DNA of 5,407 bases from Synergistaceae bacterium (GTDB taxonomy: Bacteria > Synergistota > Synergistia > Synergistales > Synergistaceae), in the NCBI GenBank assembly GCA_031290815.1, contig JAISLO010000065.1, positions 1 through 5,407 on the forward strand, written 5' to 3'. Below, piece by piece: positions 1-4,894 of this stretch (positions are counted from its first letter, which is position 1; every line of letters begins with the position of its first letter). Both the position numbers and the translations under genes were made by a program. The notes beneath the pieces are model-generated. The model saw nothing but the letters and a program-made list of their open reading frames with translations. It searched no databases and was not told where the DNA came from.

Positions 1-177
1 TCGCTGGTGAAAAATTTTGTGACCATAAACATAGTTTAACACCTGTTATAGCAACAGGCCAGCGAGATTTTGACTTTTTTTAGCTGTGGTTTGAGGAGGA
101 AGAGATAAGATGTTCAACATCAAATGCCCCACAAATATTTCAAATTATCCTTAAATTGACAACAGTGATATCAGGAT
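1..177. other. Non-coding left edge with inverted repeats
   Basis: I see no convincing gene here. The first 65 bases contain a 7-bp pairing between TCGCTGG (1-7) and CCAGCGA (59-65). It encloses two small hairpins: TAAAC/GTTTA (26-38) and CCTGTT/AACAGG (42-58). A good SD-like GGAGGA (95-100) stands 9 bases before an ATG at 110, but that frame stops after only 14 codons (TAA at 152-154). It is either a fortuitous site, a tiny leader peptide or a gene remnant. The neighbouring gene to the left is outside the window, so the role of this stretch cannot be decided. Confidence 0.4.
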
Positions 178-214
178 AAAAAAAACCGCCGAAGGTTCGC
201 GGTTCCTTCGGCGG
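178..214 (-). terminator. Intrinsic terminator of the leftward gene group
   Basis: A perfect 10-bp inverted repeat, CCGCCGAAGG (186-195) and CCTTCGGCGG (205-214), encloses a 9-base loop. One further A-T pair (185/215) can extend it. On the minus strand the GC-rich stem runs straight into eight T residues (complement of A178-A185), the classical Rho-independent arrangement. There is no T-run on the plus-strand side, so it acts leftward only. It lies about 160 bases past the stop codon of the DtxR-family gene, which gives that transcript an unusually long 3' untranslated tail. Confidence 0.9.
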
Positions 215-375
215 TACTGCTGTGAGGAAGTATGGGAGGAATTTCAGGCGGTCATCGGCATCACCCAATGGCCGTCCATGCAAAAGGGTGGATCCCTGTG
301 CAAGCTAAGTTTGTTATAACTAACAGTTTGGAGGCGAAGATACATTCTCACCTGCTTTTCCAATATATGTACCTT
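215..375 (-). other. 3' untranslated region of the repressor transcript, with a possible 33-codon ORF
   Basis: This stretch lies between the repressor stop codon and the terminator and should be transcribed leftward. On the minus strand an ATG at 345-343 opens a 33-codon frame ending at TGA 246-244. It is preceded only by a weak, close AGGTGA-like sequence. The predicted peptide contains one Cys and two His and matches nothing I recognise. There is no base-composition or motif support, so I do not call it a gene. It is recorded because the 3' region is otherwise unexplained. Confidence 0.25.
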
Positions 376-1053
376 TTATTTGTCAGGCTGATAAAGCCAC
401 ACTGCGGATGCTTCCGCTATGCCGAACTTGATTCCCATGCCGTTCATGACGAACGTGAACACCCCGCCTGGAAGGCCGTCTGATTTCCTTATGTCGCTTA
501 TATCTACCCCAGGCGAGAACCCGGCCGCATTAAGCCGCTTTCTGAGCTCATACTGAGCCGTAACCCGAGCGATTACCCCGCTGGAACCTTCCTCCATGAG
601 ACACAATGGAATCGGAAGTTCGTTCGGCGAATCCATACACTCTCTCAATTCCTTCAGCCAGGTCTCGTTGTTTCGCTCCGCGAGCGCCAGGGCATCCGTA
701 AAGGCCGCCAGCCTGCGCTCCGTGTTTTCGTCTATCTCGTGCTCCATCACGCACGCGACATTGTGCGCCCTCTCGCGGGAGAAACCAAGTATCCTCGTGA
801 AAAAATCCGCCAAAAATTCATGCCGCCTATAAACGGCAAGCGCCTTTTCACGTCCCTCTGGCGTCAGAATCACATCGCCGTATCTCTCATGCACGAGCAG
901 GCGTGATTCATCAAGCTTTTTCAACGCTGCCGTCACAGTCGCCTTTGTTACCCCTAGATTCTTCGCCAATTGGGTTACTGTGGCGACTTCTCCCGACATT
1001 TCGATATCAAGCACTGCCTCAAGATAATCTTCAACTCTAGCTGTTAGGCTCAT
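376..1053 (-). CDS. DtxR/MntR-family metal-dependent transcriptional repressor
   Basis: The 225-residue protein has the full three-domain DtxR architecture. Residues 1-60 form a winged helix-turn-helix with a recognition helix around 35-48 and a wing ending near LTPEGR (63-68). Residues 65-140 form the metal-binding and dimerisation helices. Residues about 147-222 form an SH3-like FeoA domain. Family members bind DNA when loaded with Fe(II) or Mn(II) and repress metal-uptake or storage genes. Likely metal ligands are D9 and E12, H78, and C101-x-x-E104-H105. D9 and E12 match B. subtilis MntR, whereas C101 matches the DtxR cysteine (MntR has Glu there), so the preferred metal cannot be read off. 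The ATG at 1053 follows GGAGG (complement of 1058-1062) by 4 bases. The gene has its own promoter and ends in the transcript closed at 178-214. Its targets are unknown; the encapsulin operon is an obvious but unproven candidate. Confidence 0.93.
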   Translation of the reverse strand: MSLTARVEDYLEAVLDIEMSGEVATVTQLAKNLGVTKATVTAALKKLDESRLLVHERYGDVILTPEGREKALAVYRRHEFLADFFTRILGFSRERAHNVACVMEHEIDENTERRLAAFTDALALAERNNETWLKELRECMDSPNELPIPLCLMEEGSSGVIARVTAQYELRKRLNAAGFSPGVDISDIRKSDGLPGGVFTFVMNGMGIKFGIAEASAVWLYQPDK

Positions 1054-1116
1054 GCGACCTCCCGCTTTCCGAGAGGAGAGAACGCCGTTGATGTTTGATC
1101 GGCCTAACTGGTGGAG

Positions 1117-1145
1117 AGTTTACCCCCAACAGCGCCGCTTGTCAA
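1117..1145 (-). promoter_or_regulatory. Sigma-70-type promoter of the DtxR-family gene
   Basis: Read on the minus strand, a perfect TTGACA -35 box (complement of 1140-1145) is separated by exactly 17 bases from TAAACT (complement of 1117-1122). Transcription would start near 1110, about 57 bases before the ATG. The -35 box is centred in a 13-base palindrome, CGCTTG-A-CAAGCG (1136-1148). A weaker imperfect inverted repeat with GTT/AAC ends (1093-1108) lies just past the start site. Either could be an autoregulatory operator, but neither matches a textbook DtxR or MntR box. Confidence 0.7.
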
Positions 1146-1304
1146 GCGTTCAAACCAACTCAACATAATTTTTTTTGCTAATTTATGAAGGGACTGATTT
1201 AACGCCAGAGGGCTAAAAGGTAGAGATTTTAAATTCTTATGGAGTCTGCCCCTCGAAACAACTGGATTTCGTTTTGGTGATCCAATCAGCGCCTTCATAT
1301 ATTT

Positions 1305-2396
1305 TTACTCGAATTCAACCCTGACATACTCCGATGTGGCGGCTGCCAGCATGGCAGGATAGAGCGGCCTGAAATCAAGCACATCCCCGGCCTTTATCCT
1401 CTTATCCTGAGGCAAGAGCGAGTTGGCGTCAGTCACATCGACTATCAGGTGATCGCTCGACGCGGTTATTATGTGAACGCCCTTCATGAGCGGTGTAATC
1501 CTGTCCATGTTCACGTCCTGCCGCCCTATGCCAAGAAGGGCCCGCTCCCTCTTTCCCCTGTCGATGAACAGCGGCTTCTCTCCAAACGCCTGGCGACCGA
1601 CCTCCCCTGCTGGTACACTGGGCTTCTTTCTGCACTCGACGACCTCCGCGGATATTACTATGGCCGTTCCGTCCAGGTAAGGTATATCCCTCATAAAAGC
1701 CGTGTCCTTTCCCAGGAGGATGCCCTCGCATATTCGCAGTTGGTTTATCTTCTCCGGAATGTCTCCGGCTTCGATCAGCTTGAGACAGCAGGTTCCCCCC
1801 ACGCTTATGCACGGCAGATCGATTCCAAGCACATCCTGAAGCTCGTCCCTATATATTACCAGATCTTCGAATTTTTCACGCGACGGCAGCAATCCGGATG
1901 CGCAGGCAAAGTTAGCGGCCACGCCGATTATGGATACGCGCTTCAGCATCGAGAGAGCGCCTCCGAGGTGAGTCAATTCCTCGGGCCAGAAGCCCTCTCG
2001 GAGGTCGCCAACGTCCACCATCAGGAGCACTCTGTGCGGGATTCCGAGCGAATCGCATATCTCGTCGAGCTTCAGGATCGTGGACGCTTCGGACTGAAGC
2101 GAGATGTCGGCAACAGCCGGGATGTCGGCTGTCTCGGAGTGCATCGCTATCCTTATGAGCTGACGCGGCATGTCGTTCGCGGAGTCCTTGATTTTCCTCA
2201 AGTTCGTCAGCCTGCTGTCTGAGAGTCCGGCAAAACCGGCATCCCTGTATATCTCGGCCAGGCTAGGGTCTCCAGCCAATCCCTTTGTCACTCCCCAAAC
2301 CTCGATATCTTTTTTCGAACAGATGTCGTTTATTTTGCGGGCATTGTCGAGGACTTTTTTTCTGTCGACGATCATAACAGGATACCTCGCGCTCAC
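1305..2396 (-). CDS. Ornithine/alanine racemase-like PLP enzyme (alanine racemase N-domain family)
   Basis: This 363-residue protein belongs to the fold III PLP enzymes with an alanine-racemase-type barrel. It most resembles the ornithine racemase (Orr)/YhfX group of anaerobes, which interconverts L- and D-amino acids in the cytoplasm. The predicted Schiff-base lysine is K38 in WGVTKG (34-39), at the end of the first barrel strand. Other family-like segments are the SDSR turn (59-62), MVDVGDLREG (126-135), SVGGT (198-202, probably phosphate binding), LRICEGILLG (220-229) and SSDHLIVDVT (313-322) in the C-terminal beta domain. Length is normal for the group. The start is GTG at 2396, with GGAGG (complement of 2404-2408) 7 bases upstream, inside the end of the preceding membrane-protein gene. 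Only 2 bases separate that stop from this start, so the two are probably translationally coupled. No ornithine-degradation genes are visible, so the amino-acid substrate is not established. Confidence 0.85.
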   Translation of the reverse strand: MSARYPVMIVDRKKVLDNARKINDICSKKDIEVWGVTKGLAGDPSLAEIYRDAGFAGLSDSRLTNLRKIKDSANDMPRQLIRIAMHSETADIPAVADISLQSEASTILKLDEICDSLGIPHRVLLMVDVGDLREGFWPEELTHLGGALSMLKRVSIIGVAANFACASGLLPSREKFEDLVIYRDELQDVLGIDLPCISVGGTCCLKLIEAGDIPEKINQLRICEGILLGKDTAFMRDIPYLDGTAIVISAEVVECRKKPSVPAGEVGRQAFGEKPLFIDRGKRERALLGIGRQDVNMDRITPLMKGVHIITASSDHLIVDVTDANSLLPQDKRIKAGDVLDFRPLYPAMLAAATSEYVRVEFE

Positions 2397-2398
2397 AC

Positions 2399-3253
2399 TT
2401 ACGCCTCCCTCTGCAAAGGACGGGCCGTCAACGAGTGGAGGGCGGCCAGCCCTCTCGCCATGTCATCCGGAGTGTTATATCTGCGCCTTACCAGCTCGTG
2501 CGCCGCCAACCTCCATATTTCCTTGAGATACTCGCCCTCTTTGCTGAGAACGCCCGCCGAAACGTTATATCCGCCGCTCGAGAGCAGCCTGAAAGCGATG
2601 CTGCCCACTGCGTTCAGCACGATCTCATCATGATGAACGCCCTTCTCGCGTATTGCCTTTTTTATCGTAGCGCCGTTTTTCAGGTAAGCTAAGACAGCCC
2701 TCCAGAGGTTCTCCGCCGGAAACCTGTCGCGCAGGCTCGCCTTCACCAAGTTGATGAATTTGCCCAGTTCCGAGACGCATCTGGTGTAGTCGTCCAAGCT
2801 GACAGCCGCGTCGACGTCTTCGTTGTCCGGGATCACCAGCATGATCCTGCAAGCTGCAATGCAGAACACAGCGGCCGCCATCCTGGCGGCGCATAATGCA
2901 ACGAATATGGGTACGTCATGGGTCACGCGGCCGATCACGAGCTGATACGGCATCGCCAGAATTATCTCTATCGTGGGATAGTTGACGAGCGACGCCAGGA
3001 GCGCGTGTTTCCCGGTCAACGGCCTCGCGTATATCAGATAACGCACGATGACCGGGATTACGAGGCACACCTGAGTGATGAAAAAGTATCCCATCCACTG
3101 GAATAAAAGCGTCATGACAGTCTGATTCATCGACTGTCTCGCTGTGACGTTTCGTTCGTAATATTGATTCATCGCGAAAGATAACAGGAAGAGTAATGAC
3201 GACACGACCGACAGCAAAAGAACCTGTTTTGCGTATCTCTTGCCCACGGACAC
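2399..3253 (-). CDS. Unrecognised membrane protein with four predicted helices and a cytosolic C-terminal half
   Basis: I do not recognise a family. Counting from the GTG at 3253, four hydrophobic segments lie at about 11-28, 46-73, 84-107 and 114-141. A soluble, charged, mostly helical region of about 140 residues follows and ends in a basic tail. No signal-peptide cleavage site, transporter signature or catalytic motif is evident. A polar, Pro- and Tyr-containing segment within the third helix (NYPTIE) is unusual. Start choice: GTG at 3262 overlaps the ribosome-binding GGAGGTGAT itself and ATG at 3259 is only 2 bases from it, whereas GTG at 3253 is 8 bases away, the normal spacing. ATG 3259 remains possible and would add two residues. 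The gene is first in the leftward group and directly coupled to the racemase, suggesting a joint role such as transport or sensing of the racemase's amino acid. That is inference only. Confidence 0.75.
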   Translation of the reverse strand: MSVGKRYAKQVLLLSVVSSLLFLLSFAMNQYYERNVTARQSMNQTVMTLLFQWMGYFFITQVCLVIPVIVRYLIYARPLTGKHALLASLVNYPTIEIILAMPYQLVIGRVTHDVPIFVALCAARMAAAVFCIAACRIMLVIPDNEDVDAAVSLDDYTRCVSELGKFINLVKASLRDRFPAENLWRAVLAYLKNGATIKKAIREKGVHHDEIVLNAVGSIAFRLLSSGGYNVSAGVLSKEGEYLKEIWRLAAHELVRRRYNTPDDMARGLAALHSLTARPLQREA

Positions 3254-3287
3254 CGACATCACCTCCCACTCTCAGAAAACTTTATGA

Positions 3288-3317
3288 CATTATATCAATA
3301 AATATATGCGGATTATA
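3288..3317 (-). promoter_or_regulatory. Candidate -10 boxes for the membrane protein-racemase operon
   Basis: Two perfect TATAAT hexamers occur on the minus strand, at the complements of 3312-3317 and 3288-3293. They lie about 60 and 35 bases before the likely GTG start. Neither has a good TTGACA-like -35 box at 16-18 bases, so which one is used is uncertain. The surrounding DNA is strongly AT-rich, as expected of a promoter region, but that also raises the chance of fortuitous TATAAT matches. Confidence 0.4.
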
Positions 3318-3410
3318 CATGAAAAATAACATGATCACCCCCCTGGTTATACCTCATTGTAATTTGGGAGTTCCGACATTTGTGACTATATCTTTTTCCC
3401 GTCAGTTGTG

Positions 3411-3416
3411 TATAAT
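3411..3416 (+). promoter_or_regulatory. -10 box of the encapsulin operon promoter
   Basis: A perfect TATAAT lies about 110 bases before the cargo start codon, with no recognisable -35 at normal spacing (the region 3387-3394 is ATATCT-like). Transcription would begin near 3423, just before the inverted-repeat leader at 3429-3509. The poor -35 fits a promoter needing an activator, but that is inference. It points away from the leftward promoters, so the two operons share one control region. Confidence 0.5.
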
Positions 3417-3428
3417 TTAGACGCAATG

Positions 3429-3509
3429 TGAGGAGCGCGATATTCACGCGTTCGATTTCTGTCCGCGCGCCTCGATAACGCGCAGAACGCGGATCGTATC
3501 GCAGCCTCA
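3429..3509 (+). promoter_or_regulatory. Nested hairpin in the 5' leader of the encapsulin operon
   Basis: Three coaxial helices can form in the leader RNA. The outer one pairs TGAGG (3429-3433) with CCTCA (3505-3509). The middle one pairs GCGATA (3437-3442) with TATCGC (3497-3502). The inner one pairs CGCGTT plus CGA (3447-3455) with TCG-AT-AACGCG (3472-3482), with a 2-base bulge. The fold starts about 6 bases after the presumed transcription start and ends 2 bases before the SD sequence of the cargo gene (3512-3519). It could control translation, stabilise the mRNA or bind a regulator. It matches no riboswitch class I know. The region is GC-rich, so chance pairing is not excluded. Confidence 0.4.
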
Positions 3510-3526
3510 GAGGGGAGGAATCCGCG

Positions 3527-3892
3527 ATGAGTTTTTACGTGCCGTACTCCGATCTTCCTCGGGAGGCGGTCGCGCTGGACAGCGCGATCGAGAGCCTGAG
3601 AGAGGAGCTGGAGGCTACCAACCTGTACCATCAGAGATATCTCGTGCTGGCGGACGAGTCTCTGAAGAAGATGATGCTTCACAACCGCGACGAGGAGATC
3701 GAACACTGCGCGATGCTGATCGAATGGCTCAGGCGCGAGGTTCCGGAGTTTGACAGGGAACTTCGCAAGTATCTGTTCACGGACGCTGGGATAATGGATA
3801 TCGAGGCCGCGCCCGCCGGCGAAGGGAATGCAGGGAAGCCCGCCGGAGGGTCACTCGGCATCGGTTCGCTTCGGGGCAATCGACGGCTTTGA
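3527..3892 (+). CDS. Encapsulated ferritin-like protein (EncFtn), encapsulin cargo
   Basis: A 121-residue cargo ferritin. EncFtn subunits have two antiparallel helices, and the four-helix ferroxidase site forms only between two subunits; members assemble as ring-shaped decamers inside the shell and oxidise Fe(II). Aligned from memory with the Rhodospirillum rubrum protein (ligands E32, E62, H65), the counterparts here are E27 in REELEA, E57 and H60 in NRDEEIEHC. Entry-site glutamates correspond to E26 and E29, and Y34 matches Y39. The Trp beside that Tyr is replaced by L33. Residues 94-107 are an Ala/Gly/Pro-rich linker. SLGIGSLRG (109-117) is the typical encapsulin targeting peptide, followed by a short basic tail (NRRL). 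The ATG at 3527 sits 8 bases after GGAGG (3514-3518). The shell gene follows 33 bases downstream in the same operon, in the usual cargo-then-shell order. Confidence 0.95.
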   Translation: MSFYVPYSDLPREAVALDSAIESLREELEATNLYHQRYLVLADESLKKMMLHNRDEEIEHCAMLIEWLRREVPEFDRELRKYLFTDAGIMDIEAAPAGEGNAGKPAGGSLGIGSLRGNRRL

Positions 3893-3925
3893 CAATAAAC
3901 AGCAAGACGGGAGGTTATGTCGGAC

Positions 3926-4729
3926 ATGGAAACGTTTGGGCGTGATCAAATTCCAATAAGCCGGGAGGCTTTCGCGGAGATAGAGGCCCGGGCGGCAACC
4001 GCCCTCGGCGCCAACCTCTCCGCCAGAAGGTTTGTCGACGTGCGCGGACCGTTTGGCTGGGATTACTCCGGGGTGCCGACCGGCAGACTCGGCGAGGTCA
4101 GGCAGGACAGCGGAGTGGATTTCGGCGTGAGGATGGTGATGCCGCTCGTAGAATCGAGGGTCGGCTTTGAGCTCGGCATGGGCGAGTTCCTCAATTTCGA
4201 GAGAGGCGCGGCGGATATAGACATGACAGCCCTTGAGCGCGCGGCGATCGCGATAGCCGCTTTCGAGGACAAGGCCGTTTACAGGGGGCTGGATGACACT
4301 TCCATCACAGGGATGAGGCCGGTATCGTGGTACCCTCCGCTCGAGCTTCCCAGGGCCGATCCCGAGGCGTTCGTCCGCGCCATTTCGGTCTCGACCTACG
4401 CCATGAAGGCCGGCCAGTCGATCGACGGACCATACGCGCTCGTGGGCGGGCACGCGCTCCGTTACGCGCTGGGCAAATTTGTGAGCAGCAGGACACTGTA
4501 CGAGGTTTTGACGGCGAACACCGACATCACGGAGTTCATCTTCACCCCATCATATGACGGGGCTTATCTGGTCTCGCTGAGGGGCGGCGACTTCGACCTC
4601 TCCCTCGGCTGCGACTTCACCGTAGGGTTCGAGCGCAGGGATGGGGACACGCTGAAGTTCTACCTGACCGAATCGTTCGCGTTTCGGGTTCTGGAACCAA
4701 GGGCCTTCCGCGTTTTGGAGCTGAAGTAG
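3926..4729 (+). CDS. Family 1 encapsulin shell protein (HK97-fold nanocompartment)
   Basis: The product self-assembles into the icosahedral protein shell that houses the ferritin-like cargo. It aligns along its whole length with Thermotoga maritima encapsulin. Hallmarks, numbered from the ATG at 3926, are RFVDVRGPFGW (35-45), the ERG segment (92-94), FEDKAVYRG (113-121), IDGPYALV (166-173), RGGDF (219-223), and the terminal TESFAF (248-253) running to a hydrophobic end. Its 267 residues match the family. Start choice: an in-frame ATG at 3917 is only 2 bases from the SD sequence GGGAGG (3909-3914). ATG 3926 is 11 bases from it, and starting there aligns the N-terminus residue for residue with T. 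maritima. The Trp that stacks on flavin in T. maritima (W87) corresponds to G86 here. Ferritin cargo upstream makes iron storage the likely role. A terminator follows at 4812-4841. Confidence 0.96.
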   Translation: METFGRDQIPISREAFAEIEARAATALGANLSARRFVDVRGPFGWDYSGVPTGRLGEVRQDSGVDFGVRMVMPLVESRVGFELGMGEFLNFERGAADIDMTALERAAIAIAAFEDKAVYRGLDDTSITGMRPVSWYPPLELPRADPEAFVRAISVSTYAMKAGQSIDGPYALVGGHALRYALGKFVSSRTLYEVLTANTDITEFIFTPSYDGAYLVSLRGGDFDLSLGCDFTVGFERRDGDTLKFYLTESFAFRVLEPRAFRVLELK

Positions 4730-4811
4730 GGGCGGGCGCGGCTTCGGCCGTCCGAACCCCGAATAGGCAAAACTGAGGATTAGGAAACAGTATGACACGG
4801 CGAGTTTCATG

Positions 4812-4841
4812 AGCGGGTCGCAATTCAGGCCCGCTTTTTTT
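4812..4841 (+). terminator. Intrinsic terminator after the encapsulin operon
   Basis: AGCGGGTC (4812-4819) pairs with GGCCCGCT (4828-4835): eight pairs including one G-U, around an 8-base loop. Seven T residues (4835-4841) follow. It lies about 80 bases past the shell stop codon and separates the encapsulin operon from dnaX. A smaller C(TTCG)G-capped hairpin at 4738-4751, directly after the shell gene, may also protect the mRNA 3' end. Confidence 0.88.
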
Positions 4842-4842
4842 G

Positions 4843-4851
4843 TGATAGAAT
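4843..4851 (+). promoter_or_regulatory. Candidate extended -10 promoter for dnaX
   Basis: TGA-TAGAAT matches an extended -10 element (TGn followed by a hexamer one base from TATAAT). It lies immediately after the terminator T-run and about 44 bases before the dnaX start codon. No good -35 box is present, which extended -10 promoters can tolerate. Because the upstream terminator should block readthrough, dnaX needs a promoter about here. Confidence 0.4.
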
Positions 4852-4894
4852 TGCACGGGGCACAGTCGACAGGTCCACGGAGGAGTGATATCCC

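Noticed and set aside
1..65. A tRNA gene, suggested by a 7-bp closing stem and an adjacent 17-base arm
   Set aside because: The would-be T-loop (TATAGCA) lacks the TTC/TTR pattern, there is no 5-bp anticodon stem with a 7-base loop, and no D-arm can be drawn.
232..483. An 83-codon plus-strand frame with a His-rich start (GGHRHHP)
   Set aside because: Its 3' part is antisense to the end of the DtxR-family gene, the SD spacing is only 3 bases, and it would be read against the minus-strand transcript. No recognisable motif.
1104..1298. A 64-codon minus-strand frame between the racemase and repressor genes
   Set aside because: No SD sequence before its ATG, no recognisable motif, and it runs through the repressor promoter. 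The 1146-1304 spacer shows no other convincing feature.
1146..1304. A terminator for the racemase operon
   Set aside because: Only a weak bulged GAGGG/CCCTC pairing with a very long loop and no following T-run on the minus strand. Readthrough into the repressor gene is more plausible.
1449..2222. A 257-codon open frame on the plus strand opposite the racemase gene
   Set aside because: It lies wholly antisense to a well-supported PLP-enzyme gene, starts at a GTG with no SD sequence, and its translation shows no family motif. Long antisense frames are expected from the codon bias of the real gene.
3851..4453. A 200-codon minus-strand frame opposite the encapsulin shell gene
   Set aside because: Antisense shadow of a confidently identified gene, without SD support or family motifs.
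4793..4813. A six-codon frame (ATG at 4793) preceded by AGGAAACAGT
   Set aside because: The SD-like match is attractive, but the frame ends after six codons at the foot of the terminator hairpin, which is better explained as part of the 3' untranslated region.
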